A DNA stretch of 64,000 bases from Bacteroidetes Order II. bacterium (lineage in GTDB: Bacteria; Bacteroidota; Rhodothermia; Rhodothermales; UBA2364): assembly GCA_016788705.1 (NCBI GenBank), contig JAEUSQ010000018.1, positions 163,924-227,923 on the forward strand, given 5' to 3'. Every line of letters begins with the position of its first letter. Positions within the stretch are counted from its first letter, which is position 1. Shown here piece by piece: positions 1 through 9,872 of the stretch. Made by a program: the position numbers and the translations under genes. Below the pieces are notes generated by a model, which did no database searches, was not told the origin of the DNA, and was given only the letters and a program-made list of their open reading frames with translations.

Positions 1-2
1 TG

Positions 3-212
3 ATTACAGACCTGGTCGCCAATTATCGCTTCTCCAAAAAAGTGGGATTGGGTGTTACCATTGCCAACTTGTTAAATGTGTATCCAGATACCATTGACAA
101 CAAAGGAGATGTGGTCACCGATCTTGGCGGACGCTTTAAGTATCCGTGGGAAGTGAACCAGTTCGGATTTAACGGCACCACCTTACAAGCCAACCTGAAC
201 GTTCGGTTCTAA
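3..212 (+). CDS. TonB-dependent outer-membrane receptor, C-terminal end (partial)
   Basis: The reading frame enters from the left edge and stops at 212. The visible about 69 residues are alternating hydrophobic and polar strands (LVANYRF, VGLGVTIANLLN) and end in NLNVRF. A terminal aromatic residue of this kind is typical of outer-membrane beta-barrels, and the segment resembles the last strands of TonB-dependent receptors. The family takes up siderophores, vitamins or glycans across the outer membrane. The substrate cannot be told from this piece. A hairpin terminator follows the stop. The family call is likely; the ligand is unknown. Confidence 0.6.
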   Translation: MTDLVANYRFSKKVGLGVTIANLLNVYPDTIDNKGDVVTDLGGRFKYPWEVNQFGFNGTTLQANLNVRF

Positions 213-231
213 TGCCTGTTCATTACTAAGC

Positions 232-270
232 AAAAGCCGCTTCCTTTATCACGAGGCGGCTTTTGTTTTA
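232..270 (+). terminator. Rho-independent terminator after the receptor gene
   Basis: A 9-bp stem, AAAAGCCGC (232-240) with GCGGCTTTT (256-264), closes a 15-nt loop and is followed by a T-rich tract. It lies 20 nt after the receptor stop codon. Confidence 0.8.
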
Positions 271-315
271 ATTCCTATCATTTCAAAATCTTAAATCGTA
301 TTTATCATAAAAAAG

Positions 316-834
316 ATGCTTAAAAAAACCAATTGGTTCGATCGTATATTCAGCCCTATTCAAGACAATGGCCTGCTTCCGGGGGTTATTGAACGCTTGG
401 ATGGAACCCCTATCCGATTGAACGATAAAGTAAAGCGTTTGAAAGATGTTGATAAAAACCCCTTTGTTGGTGGATGGAGTATCAAGCAAGAAGTGGCGCA
501 TTTAATGTTATTAGAAACCCTCTGGTTCACACGCCTACAACAAATTGCACATGGAGAAGAATATCTGATCTCGGCGGATTTATCCAATCGGGCAACCCAT
601 GAAGCCGATCTTTCTGGAATCAGCATCCTCGAATTAAGTGAGGACTTTGCCCAAGAACGATACAAAATGACCGATTGGCTTCAGAATTGCACAGCGCCAG
701 CTCTCAACAAAACCGCACGGCACCCCAGACTAGGTACGCCAATGCGCATTATTGATCTAGCTTATTTTGTGGCCGAACACGATGACCACCATTTGGCCCA
801 AATTACATTTTTATCTGCACTTCATTCCACCTAA
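316..834 (+). CDS. DinB/YfiT-like putative metal-dependent protein
   Basis: A 172-residue, all-helical protein of DinB_2 size. The histidines expected to bind the metal can be placed at EVAHLM (about residue 60) and in EHDDHHL near the C-terminus (about 157). Members of this four-helix bundle family include damage-inducible proteins and thiol transferases, and most are uncharacterised. There is no signal peptide, so it is probably cytoplasmic. It begins about 45 nt after a terminator and so is probably its own transcription unit. A broken acetyltransferase gene starts 5 nt downstream. The family call is good; the function is unknown. Confidence 0.7.
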   Translation: MLKKTNWFDRIFSPIQDNGLLPGVIERLDGTPIRLNDKVKRLKDVDKNPFVGGWSIKQEVAHLMLLETLWFTRLQQIAHGEEYLISADLSNRATHEADLSGISILELSEDFAQERYKMTDWLQNCTAPALNKTARHPRLGTPMRIIDLAYFVAEHDDHHLAQITFLSALHST

Positions 835-838
835 CCTT

Positions 839-1344
839 ATGCGCCACATCCTAACCCCGCGACTTAATATCTTTCCGTGCGACATTGGGGTGATAGAAGC
901 CGCACAACAAGGTCATGCGCATCTTACCCGTAAGATTGCAGCCGATGTCCCTTAAAACTGGACCGAATTTGGAGCAGAACCCCTGTTTTTTATCCATGAC
1001 AGACTTGTAAAACATCCACAAGAAGCCTTAGGATGGCTGTCCACCGTACCGAAAAGTCTTTGGTTGTGAATGGTGGATTTAAAGGCGCTCCCAGTAACGA
1101 ATGCATCGAGGAAATTGGGGATGAAGTGGTTCCCGCTTACCGTAATTTGGGGATGGCAACCGAGTTTGCCGATGCCTTGATTCAACATGCCTTCTCCTAC
1201 AAAGAAGTGAACAAGATCATGGCTCATACACTGGCGGAAGAAAATGCTTCGGTTCGGGTCTTAAAAAAGCGTGGGGGTGAATTTATACAACCACTGCACG
1301 ATCCAGAAGAAAGCGAAATATGGCAATGGATACGTAATAGATAA
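839..1344 (+). pseudogene. GNAT acetyltransferase, broken (stop plus frameshift)
   Basis: From the ATG at 839 the frame reads like the N-terminus of a GNAT (Acetyltransf_3-type) enzyme, then hits TAA at 953-955. The same frame continues with NWTEFGAEPL and EALGW, which fit the family's middle part. Near 1060 homology moves to another frame, with NGGFKGAP, then EIGDEVVPAYRNLGMATEFA (the acetyl-CoA binding region) and AHTLAEENASVRVLKKRGG to the end at 1344. One stop and one frameshift are needed to rebuild a single protein of about 165 residues. Both changes are seen directly; loss of function is inferred. Confidence 0.75.
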
Positions 1345-1347
1345 GCA

Positions 1348-4300
1348 TTAAAATGTTGCATTTATCTGGGCCCGTACATTATGGAGTGTCGGCGCATCGC
1401 TGGCCGTTCTGCCATCATAATAGACCGATGCCCGAAGCAAACGAGACACATTGTATTGTAAACTGGAACCCCAAAGCCAATTCCGTCCGGCGCCACGACC
1501 ATCTGTCAATTCATAGCCCGCAAGCCCTTCGGCTGACCCATTCAGGCGAATATTCGAAAATTCAATCTGGCCATTCCACTGCAGTTTGCCCGCTTTCGCC
1601 AAACGAATAGCCAACGGAAAACGCAAAATTGCTGCATTTTTAGGAGTATCAGAAAACTGATCGCTTTTACTTGCGTTTGTGAAGCCTATCGTCAATAATT
1701 GAGTCGGATAGGGTTGAAACTGTGTTTCCATATGCCAAATGCGTGACCTGATGTCATAATTCCGGCTAACAAAGGTTTTACTTTCTTGCCTGTTCTGCTC
1801 TATGGTTCCTGTAATGCGGAATTTCCAGTTTTTATGAGGGCTATACCGTGCTTCTGCATTCCATCGTTCTTGTATCCGGTTTTCTAACCCGGCGGCAAGT
1901 CGCGAAAGGCCAGACATCTTCAGGAATTGAAGGGTTCCTCCAAAAGTGGGATGATTCCTCCAAAAGTGTACATCTTGCGAAAACCGTAATCGGCCATTAA
2001 TGGTTTTGTCTGGATTGCGAAGAACGGCTGGAGCCAAACGATATACCCTACCCAAATCGGTTTCTTCTGTTTTTTCTACCATATCTGCAACGCTTTGTGT
2101 TTCGATTGCACGTACCAGCCGATAAAGCCAATGGTTCTGGGCAACCAAAATGCGTTGCGGGACGAGGACAAGGCGCAAACGTGCCTCTACATTTGCTACG
2201 GGTTTTAATTCATCGGAAGGGACTAATAAGCGGGTATAATTTCCCTCAATTTCCGAGACCGCTGGCAAGAATTCATCAACCTGCCTCAAGCCATCTTTAT
2301 TTACATCTGTCCAAACATATGCGCCTTGGCCTGGGAGAACCTCCCGGAAGATCTCTTGTAAAATAGGAGATTTTTCTGTATTTGCCTCGTAGAATCCTTG
2401 CACCTCGAATGCACGTTTAAATGGCGAAACTCGTATATTCCCTTTTAGAAGAAGCGAAGAAGCGTTTTGAGAGGATTCCGCCGCTTTGGCCCATTCTGAA
2501 TATTTTTTTTGACGAAACCCCAATATTGTTTCGCCACTAAGCCAATTCACTGGATTAAACTGGGCAGATGCTTTTCCTGTGAGGGCCTTGTGTTCGGGCA
2601 ACATGGATGCCTCAAATACTTTTTTTTCATGACGGATTTCCATACCGATCGTGCCCGATAATCGCTTGTTCCCAAAGCCAATCGCAGGCTGGAGGTCATA
2701 AAATGAAAAAGACCCTTTCTGTAAGAACGCTTCGGTAATAAGAGTTTTATGCTCGCCTTCGAAGGCAATGGAGGGAGTCAAAGACGATTTTCGAGGAGAC
2801 ATTTTGACAAGCCCTTTCTGACGGAGCCATCCAGAATCTACACTAAGGCCATTTTGAAGCATTTGGCTGTTGATCTGTTCGATCATATACACGACATCAG
2901 GTAATCCGGGTTGGGCCATATGTATGTGCCCAGACACCCGCCCTGCTCGGAATATATCCGAAAAATGGATAGAACCTGCTGAAAGTGCCAGACGGTGATG
3001 CGCTCCATAGTCAATCCCCACCTCCACTTCTTGGTTATTTTCCGCAAAACCTTTAAAGCCCGACCCAATGCCACCCGTAGATTCTCCGAGGTTCCAATAC
3101 CTGGCAAACTCCACCCGCTGTATGCGGTCAAAGGCTTCAAAGGTTGCTCCAGTATAGCGATAATGACCTTGACCCGAAATGGCCCATTTTGCAAGTTTTA
3201 ATGGTTTAAGGCGAACACCAAACTGTGCAGCCTGGCTGCTATTGTCTTCATCATTTATTTGCGATAAACGATTTAAATCTTGTTTAGACTGTGCCCACTC
3301 CGCCATCATGGTCAATCCAGGTACCACCATTATCTGGCCCCTAACCGCCACCAATGCTTTTTCCTGCGGCCTCGGCAACAACCGCATAGAGACGTAATTT
3401 CCTTTTCCCGGCCCAACAAACCGGTAGGTGAGGCCATTGGTGGCTTCCCCCACACGAATATAATCCCCCTTTCCCTGTTCCACCGACGTAAACCGAACAC
3501 GATAGACCTCACCGGCCTCTTCTAAGGTTTTGAGCACGCTGAAAAATGGTAAAACAACGCCCGCCACCACCGTATCCCGTTTAACATAGAAAGTATAGCC
3601 GGCAAGCGGGTCGTAGGGAACCAATGAAGCGCCAGAAACCGCCGCCGCTGCCGGGTCGTCGCCGGCATTTTTAAGGACTTCCAATTCTAATTCCGAAACA
3701 TTAAGTTCCTCGGTAAAAGAAACCGCATCGGCCTCCCGCAAAGCATGAATACCAATCTTTACACGGCCTGTAGGGGCATGACGGTCTTTCAAAAAGCCAG
3801 ACTCGGCACCCGCACCAACCAAACTTCGGGAAAACCGATTGGTGGTATATTCAAACTCTACTACCACCCTTTTTACAGAAGTCATTAAAATCTTTGAAGT
3901 GAACATAATTTCCCCCGCCGCATAATCAATGATATAATCCAAGGTTGATCCACGCTCTAATATTTTACCATCTAAAAAAACCCGTTCAGACCCTGCAATG
4001 ACGATAATAAACGACTCTCCTTGCTTCCCATAGAGCCGATATGGCCCTTGAACACCCTCCTGACCACTAAAAGATAAACTGTGATAAATGCCTCGAGACG
4101 TAGCCGCAGCAAGTTGTACATATTGTTCGCCCAATATCCCGGTGGAAGGTGAATAATTTACTTGTGCGGATAAGCCTTGTAACTTTCTGTTTATTCGCGC
4201 AAAATCGGCCCTTGTCATAGACAAATCAAAATCTCCAAGGTTCAAAAGCCCATACCGACTCTTGAGTGCAATCACTATTCGGTCCACATCACTAATGCGT

Positions 4301-4878
4301 TGTGTAGTCCCTTCTGGCTGAATCGGCGTATTCTCATCCGTCAGACTAGCATTGAGCTGAACACCGGGTGCAATCTCGCCGTTCAATTGCATCTTAAATC
4401 CGGATTCAATCGTGACATCGCGGCGATTTCCAGCCACAATACCCCGCGTGATAGAGCCATTCCTTTGCAATGGACTGCCTTCAAATGGATTATTGCTTCG
4501 CGGAACCGGGGAACGATATGCTGTTACATCCCTGAGCAAGGTTGTATCGGGCTTGAATGCTGGGGGCAGATAACGGAAATAGAGGATAGGAATGTCTAAT
4601 GGAAAGGCATGGTATCGGGCAATTAATGGCTGGCCTTGGTTTGAGGTTGGTTTTTTCACCAGTTTTAGCCACCCAGTCTTTAAATTGAGTTCATACCACG
4701 TTGAGTCCAATACCGCTTGCCCCAGCGATAGCTGAAAGGTTTCTTTTTGTATAAAAGGCTTTAGACGGAATTGCAGGCCTTTCTCCACCCACAACGTATC
4801 GGTAACAGAAACTTGTCCGAAAACGGGCTGAAGTGCAAACAAAAGCACTAACCAAAAAAGCCGATCTGTTTTTCCCAT
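1348..4878 (-). CDS. Large outer-membrane surface protein, function unknown
   Basis: The chosen start at 4878 gives MGKTDRLFWLVLLFALQPVFGQ, a signal peptide; an upstream in-frame start at 4968 would add 30 residues without one. The protein is about 1176 residues. The first part (about 150-230) carries ITRGIVAGNRRDVTIESG and LNLGDFDL, a pattern found in large Bacteroidota surface and outer-membrane proteins. The rest is rich in amphipathic beta-strands and ends in INATF with a terminal aromatic residue, suggesting a beta-barrel. It lies about 90 nt downstream of the T9SS protease gene on the same strand and may be co-transcribed with it. A role in surface transport or adhesion is only a guess. 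Confidence 0.6.
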   Translation of the reverse strand: MGKTDRLFWLVLLFALQPVFGQVSVTDTLWVEKGLQFRLKPFIQKETFQLSLGQAVLDSTWYELNLKTGWLKLVKKPTSNQGQPLIARYHAFPLDIPILYFRYLPPAFKPDTTLLRDVTAYRSPVPRSNNPFEGSPLQRNGSITRGIVAGNRRDVTIESGFKMQLNGEIAPGVQLNASLTDENTPIQPEGTTQRISDVDRIVIALKSRYGLLNLGDFDLSMTRADFARINRKLQGLSAQVNYSPSTGILGEQYVQLAAATSRGIYHSLSFSGQEGVQGPYRLYGKQGESFIIVIAGSERVFLDGKILERGSTLDYIIDYAAGEIMFTSKILMTSVKRVVVEFEYTTNRFSRSLVGAGAESGFLKDRHAPTGRVKIGIHALREADAVSFTEELNVSELELEVLKNAGDDPAAAAVSGASLVPYDPLAGYTFYVKRDTVVAGVVLPFFSVLKTLEEAGEVYRVRFTSVEQGKGDYIRVGEATNGLTYRFVGPGKGNYVSMRLLPRPQEKALVAVRGQIMVVPGLTMMAEWAQSKQDLNRLSQINDEDNSSQAAQFGVRLKPLKLAKWAISGQGHYRYTGATFEAFDRIQRVEFARYWNLGESTGGIGSGFKGFAENNQEVEVGIDYGAHHRLALSAGSIHFSDIFRAGRVSGHIHMAQPGLPDVVYMIEQINSQMLQNGLSVDSGWLRQKGLVKMSPRKSSLTPSIAFEGEHKTLITEAFLQKGSFSFYDLQPAIGFGNKRLSGTIGMEIRHEKKVFEASMLPEHKALTGKASAQFNPVNWLSGETILGFRQKKYSEWAKAAESSQNASSLLLKGNIRVSPFKRAFEVQGFYEANTEKSPILQEIFREVLPGQGAYVWTDVNKDGLRQVDEFLPAVSEIEGNYTRLLVPSDELKPVANVEARLRLVLVPQRILVAQNHWLYRLVRAIETQSVADMVEKTEETDLGRVYRLAPAVLRNPDKTINGRLRFSQDVHFWRNHPTFGGTLQFLKMSGLSRLAAGLENRIQERWNAEARYSPHKNWKFRITGTIEQNRQESKTFVSRNYDIRSRIWHMETQFQPYPTQLLTIGFTNASKSDQFSDTPKNAAILRFPLAIRLAKAGKLQWNGQIEFSNIRLNGSAEGLAGYELTDGRGAGRNWLWGSSLQYNVSRLLRASVYYDGRTASDAPTLHNVRAQINATF

Positions 4879-4968
4879 TATTAGATACAGTTTCCGAAAA
4901 AGGCTTCTCCCAACTGAAAGAAGCCTTCCGACATAAACCTTCTTATGACCAACTGTATCCCAAACCAA

Positions 4969-7149
4969 TCATTTCTTCAATACGGCTTTAAATGTATGCC
5001 CAAAACTTTCGCCAGCTACCCGGATTAAGTAAACACCAGAAGGCAGCGAGCCAGCATCTATCGTAAACGACTGGATTTCGTTTTCCAACATCTTGTCTCG
5101 GTATAAGTCCGCCATTTTCCGCCCCAATAGGTCAAAAACGGAGATATGGACGTTTTGTTCTTTTTGTACAGACATTCGGAAGGTTGCTTGCGTAGTGAAA
5201 GGATTGGGATATAAACCTGTTACCGCAAATGGCGTTTGGCCTGGTAGAATAATTTCGATGGGTGGGCTGTAAGAAAACCCAAACCCAAGGTCTCGTTGCT
5301 TAAGCCGGAAAGTATGTAGGCCGGGTAACAAACCTGTGGTATTAAATTGATAGTTCTTTTGTTCTACCGTTGTACCACTGCCTTCCACAAAACCAATAAC
5401 CTTAAACGGCGTATCCGGATTATTTCCTTCTTTGTGTTCAACATCAAAACCATAATTTTGTAGTTCGCTAATGGTTACCCAGCTTAATTGTATCTGTTTT
5501 TCCTGAATACTGGCATCAAAACTGACCATCGAGATCGGCAAATTGGCGGGCGCCATACAGGTTTCTCCAGACTCTGCTTCAAAATCAGGTGTGCAGATGT
5601 CCATCATAGCTTCCCCTCCTCCTATATCTCCAGCATACAGTGTCCTTAAGTCTGTATTGTTTAAGATACTATAATACATGACGGAGGTCACCATATTTGG
5701 GGTTTGGAGACGATTGCCACCCATATCTTGGGGAGACATACTTGGTTGGGCTAAATTAATGACATGATTGAGTTGGTGCGTATGACCTAATTCATGTAAA
5801 GCAACCGATTCAAAATCATATTGCGTAGGAGATCCCGGGGTTGCCCCGGGTCCAAAATTCCATGTTATGCCCCCTGTTCCACTTCTTCTAAAAACAATAT
5901 CCAATTCCAGCACCACCGAAATATCATAGGTATCCCCCGGTAGCGGCGGGAAATCTGAATACCAAGAACTTGCTGTTCCCAGAATACCGGATCCAATTAA
6001 GTTTGTGTCGTTATCAAATCGGACCAGGCTGACATCATCAAATGCTTTAACATTCAGCGCTGAGCTTCCTCCACTTAAGACATTAAATCCGGTATTGTTT
6101 CTCCATGTGTTTGCGGCACGTTCAAAAGCAGATTTTGCTGTATGGGTGTAAAAATTCACGCCATTGCCTTCCGTTGCGGTACTATATGAAAAGGTGTACC
6201 CTCCTTGCGAATTGTTGTCTATCAGACGTCGTCGGGTGATTTTCCCCGTGTAACCATGTGTATGGTTGGCATGTGCATAAGGGATATAAACCACTGCCGA
6301 CGATGTACCTGTTGTGGGATCATTGTTTCGAACCCGAACCGTTCCAGACCCCGCTTTTGCCGGAACTTTGACCACTATTTGGGTATTGCTCCAAGAAACG
6401 ATGAGGCTGGAAGGCGTTTCAACGTAGGTTGCCCCGCCATCATCAACATTTTTAAAGTACACCTTCGAGTTACTGGCATTGTACGTTCCAAAATTAGACC
6501 CGGTAAGGGTCAATTGTTGATCTGCCCCGCCAGCAATGGTCGAGGGTGAAAGGCCCGAAATAATGGGAGTCGCGACATGTTTATGGAGTACGGGCAATCG
6601 AAACGCTGGCAATTCTTTCATCCATTGGGCACGTTCCCCAGTAATCTCACCAATGCCTTTATAGAGTTCTTGCGCCGATTCATATCGGTTAAAGGGATCT
6701 GCCGGAACAAGGTCTGTCGGGTCATAACGAATCACCTCCAAAGGACCAATATAACCTGTTGGTTGGTCACTTGGCGTGGTCTTTGATAAAACTCTTCGAG
6801 GTGTTACGAGGGCCATATAAATGCCCAGAGTTCCTACTTCCAAACCAGGAGAGGGGTGTACATCCACCCCTATATTGTCTACTTGTCCTCCTTGTGTCAC
6901 CAAGAGAACTTTTTCCGTTGAAGGAAGCCCTTTGAGGATTTGTCTAACAGCAACCTCATAAGCCGTATATATCATTTCTTTCCGGTCATCCCAGAACGAA
7001 GTTTTATTAATCACTTGGCCTTCCACAATGAAGGCAGCACTCCGAATCCGCTCCTCGAGTGGAACCCTTTGCAAGAATGCACATTGGGCTGAAACAACAA
7101 GGAAATTACTTATGAGCAATGCGCCCACCATCACGCTTTTCTGAAGCAT
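4969..7149 (-). CDS. Secreted zinc metalloprotease with TIG domain and T9SS sorting domain
   Basis: A 726-residue exported protein. A signal peptide (MLQKSVMVGALLISNFLVVS) is followed by an N-terminal domain, then an IPT/TIG immunoglobulin-like domain (about 194-290). The zincin catalytic domain has HELGHTHQLNH at residues 452-462, and a candidate Met-turn (VMYY) lies about 35 residues later. The final 80 residues (LYPNPFTTQATF, FDLLGRK, LPSGVYLIRV) form a T9SS type-A sorting domain, so it is expected to be surface-attached or released. The glycine usual at HExxHxxGxxH position 8 is Gln here. The substrate is unknown. It probably forms a unit with the surface protein downstream. Confidence 0.8.
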   Translation of the reverse strand: MLQKSVMVGALLISNFLVVSAQCAFLQRVPLEERIRSAAFIVEGQVINKTSFWDDRKEMIYTAYEVAVRQILKGLPSTEKVLLVTQGGQVDNIGVDVHPSPGLEVGTLGIYMALVTPRRVLSKTTPSDQPTGYIGPLEVIRYDPTDLVPADPFNRYESAQELYKGIGEITGERAQWMKELPAFRLPVLHKHVATPIISGLSPSTIAGGADQQLTLTGSNFGTYNASNSKVYFKNVDDGGATYVETPSSLIVSWSNTQIVVKVPAKAGSGTVRVRNNDPTTGTSSAVVYIPYAHANHTHGYTGKITRRRLIDNNSQGGYTFSYSTATEGNGVNFYTHTAKSAFERAANTWRNNTGFNVLSGGSSALNVKAFDDVSLVRFDNDTNLIGSGILGTASSWYSDFPPLPGDTYDISVVLELDIVFRRSGTGGITWNFGPGATPGSPTQYDFESVALHELGHTHQLNHVINLAQPSMSPQDMGGNRLQTPNMVTSVMYYSILNNTDLRTLYAGDIGGGEAMMDICTPDFEAESGETCMAPANLPISMVSFDASIQEKQIQLSWVTISELQNYGFDVEHKEGNNPDTPFKVIGFVEGSGTTVEQKNYQFNTTGLLPGLHTFRLKQRDLGFGFSYSPPIEIILPGQTPFAVTGLYPNPFTTQATFRMSVQKEQNVHISVFDLLGRKMADLYRDKMLENEIQSFTIDAGSLPSGVYLIRVAGESFGHTFKAVLKK

Positions 7150-7194
7150 GTTTTACTCCAAATTTTTTTGAGAGAAATTGGTGGGGGTATAAAC

Positions 7195-8439
7195 TTACTT
7201 TGGTGGGAGTATGGTACCAACGACGTCTCCGAAACCAATGCAAAAAACATCGTTCTGGGCAAAGGCACGTAGCGTCAGTGTATCGCCGTCATGTAACCAC
7301 GTTCGGGTTTCGGCTCCAACGGATATAGGAAATTTTCCTCCCCAGGACAACTCCAACATACTTCCATAAGAGCCGATAGATTCGCCACTGATGGTGCCAC
7401 TGGCGAGCAAATCTCCTGGCCTAAGGTTACAGCCGTTACTGGTGTGATGGGCAATCATTTGATCAAACGTCCAATACAATTCTTTTGCATTTGTTTGACT
7501 GATGAGAACAGGATCCGTCGCCTCTTGGGGCTGTAAATACACTTCGAGTGCTACATCCCATTTGGGTAATAAATCTTGGTCTAAATATCGGGCCAATCCC
7601 ACCTGTTTAGGAAAAAAAGCGACAAACGGTTCCAAAGCTTCCATCGGAACTACCCACGGGGAAACGAAGGTAGCAAAGTTTTTCCCCAAAAATGGTCCGA
7701 GTGGTTGGTATTCAAAGCGTTGGATGTCCCGTGCACTCCAATCGTTTAGCAAAGTGAATCCAAAAATGTAGCGAGCCGCTTCGTTGACCGAGATCGGCTC
7801 TCCAAGTTCATTCCCAAATCCGATATAAGCTCCCAATTCCAGTTCAAAATCCAATTGTGAACAAGGGCCGAATTCAACCGTCCCTGTTATTGGGTTTTGC
7901 AATTGTCCTTTGGGGCGATATAAAGGCTCGCCGGATTTCCTAATACTGCTTGTTCTTCCGTGATAGCCAATAGGCATATGTTTCCAGTTTAAGAAAAGAG
8001 GCTGGTCTTTGTCACGGAATATTTTCCCTACATTGCTTGCATGGTGGATGGAGGCATAAAAATCGGTATAATCGCCAATTTTGACCCCTAAATGCAGGTT
8101 TACCGCCGATTGTGCCACGAGAACGTTCCCCCTTAGAACAGCATTATCCCTTAAAATAGACCCATCAATTGATAATAATTTCATGATAGATTTTCTTACA
8201 TCAGACCATACAGACGGGGGTTGTGTCATAAGTGGATTTAGCCAACCTTCCTGGAAGAGGTGTTCTTTTCCAAATTGGGGCAAAAGACCTAAATTTTCAC
8301 ACTGGGTAAGGTCTAATATCCAGTCACCAATGGCGACACCAACATGTCGTTGTGCAGTACTATGGCGGGTAAAAACGCCGTACGGAAGGTTTTGAATAGG
8401 AAACGGATGGTTTTTGGGTACATGAATGAAGGATTGCAT
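7195..8439 (-). CDS. fahA: Fumarylacetoacetase
   Basis: A 414-residue cytoplasmic enzyme that splits fumarylacetoacetate into fumarate and acetoacetate, the last step of tyrosine and homogentisate breakdown. The sequence matches the family end to end: an N-terminal domain with LPYGVF and GDWILDL, the metal-binding region DFYASIHHA, then FELELGAYIG, LLNDWSARDIQ, PLGPFLGKNF and ASGTISG. Length is normal for the family. No other tyrosine-degradation gene is next to it, so it appears to stand alone. It is 45 nt from the protease gene downstream on the same strand. Confidence 0.95.
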   Translation of the reverse strand: MQSFIHVPKNHPFPIQNLPYGVFTRHSTAQRHVGVAIGDWILDLTQCENLGLLPQFGKEHLFQEGWLNPLMTQPPSVWSDVRKSIMKLLSIDGSILRDNAVLRGNVLVAQSAVNLHLGVKIGDYTDFYASIHHASNVGKIFRDKDQPLFLNWKHMPIGYHGRTSSIRKSGEPLYRPKGQLQNPITGTVEFGPCSQLDFELELGAYIGFGNELGEPISVNEAARYIFGFTLLNDWSARDIQRFEYQPLGPFLGKNFATFVSPWVVPMEALEPFVAFFPKQVGLARYLDQDLLPKWDVALEVYLQPQEATDPVLISQTNAKELYWTFDQMIAHHTSNGCNLRPGDLLASGTISGESIGSYGSMLELSWGGKFPISVGAETRTWLHDGDTLTLRAFAQNDVFCIGFGDVVGTILPPK

Positions 8440-8616
8440 AAAACGGTGATTCCCCTACATTTTTTTATCGTAATAAGGTGTATTGTTTTTTAAGATTAAA
8501 GGTAATCCGATATAAGTTAAATTGTGAACGTTGTTCTATCTCCTTTTTATCGTTACCTTCTGTATCATTCCACAACGGAACGCACATTACGTTCCCCTTT
8601 CCCTATCCTTAAAATC

Positions 8617-9789
8617 ATGTTGAAGATGTACAAAAGACTCAACCCATACTTGCTGCTCGTATTAATCGTAGCGGGTTTGTTTACAATGGGGGCTGGTTGT
8701 TCAAGTGACCCCAATGTCGAAGGCGGAAAGCTTAATATGAACAACAAAGATTATGCAACAGCCTTGACCAAGTTTGAAAAAGCAATCGAAACGAACGCCA
8801 ATAATGCTGAGGCTTGGAAATACAAAGCAATGGCCCTTGCCGAAATCGCAAAAGCATCCAACGACCCCAAAGTACGTGCTTCCAAATATGCGGAAATGGC
8901 GACTGCTATCGGAAAAGCCCGTGAACTGGACCCCAAACAAATGGTCGAATTGCAACGGGTGTCTTTGTCTTCTTGGGCCTCTGAAATTAACGACGGGGTA
9001 AATGCCTTCAATAGCTCCCAAGCTGGAATGACCGAAAAAGCATCCGGACACTTCAAAAATGCGACCACCATTCTTCCAGACTCCACCTATGCGTTTGAAT
9101 TATTGGGCCGGAGCTATTATAAGATGGAAAAATATGAGGAGGCAGCGGCACCTTATGAACAAGCAATCAAGTCTGGAAAAGCAAAAGAAGACACCTATGT
9201 ACTATTAGGCAATATCTATTTGTACCTTCTAAAAGACCGTGCAACTGATGCTTTACGCGTACTGGAAGCCGCATCTGCAAAATTCCCGGCCAATGAGCAA
9301 ATATCAACCATGCTGACCGATGCTTACCGGAAGTCCGGTCAGGCAGACCGTGCCTTGGCTAGTTACAAAGCACAAGATGGCAAAAATCCCAATGATTTTG
9401 ACAACTTGCTTCGCTGGGGCAACCTTTTGCTTCAACTAGACCGCTTCGATGAAGCAATGCCTATTTTGGAACGTGCTTTGGCATTGAAGTCCGAGGATGA
9501 GAACGCAGTGTATAATATTGGAATCGCATATTTCAACAAAGCAGCAGCCGTTAATAAACTAATGGTTGAGCTTAAGCCAGATGAAACCCAAAAATTTAAT
9601 ACGCTAAAAGCAGATCGGGATGGATTTTTCAGAAAAGCCATGCCGCTATTAGAAAAAGTACGTGCCCAAAATACTGCCGCAAAGCGGGACAACAAACAAA
9701 TCTGTCAGTCTCTTTTTAGTATATATGCGCAGATATTGGGAACCAAAGACCCCAAAACTACGGAAGCATATACCTGTGCAGGCAACTAA
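8617..9789 (+). CDS. TPR-repeat lipoprotein
   Basis: The start at 8617 gives a lipoprotein signal ending in TMGAGC, so the mature protein should be lipid-anchored in the envelope; the frame is open upstream to 8524 but that part looks like leader sequence. After the cysteine come tandem tetratricopeptide repeats, recognisable in YATALTKFEKAIETNANNAE, AFELLGRSYYKMEKYEEAA, DNLLRWGNLLLQLDRFDEA and NAVYNIGIAYFNKAAA. Such proteins are scaffolds for protein-protein contacts. About 390 residues. The partner is unknown. It reads away from fahA, so the 177-nt gap between them should hold both promoters. Confidence 0.8.
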   Translation: MLKMYKRLNPYLLLVLIVAGLFTMGAGCSSDPNVEGGKLNMNNKDYATALTKFEKAIETNANNAEAWKYKAMALAEIAKASNDPKVRASKYAEMATAIGKARELDPKQMVELQRVSLSSWASEINDGVNAFNSSQAGMTEKASGHFKNATTILPDSTYAFELLGRSYYKMEKYEEAAAPYEQAIKSGKAKEDTYVLLGNIYLYLLKDRATDALRVLEAASAKFPANEQISTMLTDAYRKSGQADRALASYKAQDGKNPNDFDNLLRWGNLLLQLDRFDEAMPILERALALKSEDENAVYNIGIAYFNKAAAVNKLMVELKPDETQKFNTLKADRDGFFRKAMPLLEKVRAQNTAAKRDNKQICQSLFSIYAQILGTKDPKTTEAYTCAGN

Positions 9790-9818
9790 GGCTGCTGACC
9801 GAGTTTTTATAGTTCATG

Positions 9819-9855
9819 AGGCTGGGTCTTTTCCGGATCCGGCTTTTTTTTTCCC
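9819..9855 (+). terminator. Probable terminator after the TPR lipoprotein
   Basis: AGGCTGG (9819-9825) can pair, with two wobble pairs, to CCGGCTT (9839-9845), followed by a run of nine T. A shorter palindrome CCGGATCCGG lies inside. The stem is imperfect. Confidence 0.4.
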
Positions 9856-9872
9856 AATACCCCTCACTTAAC

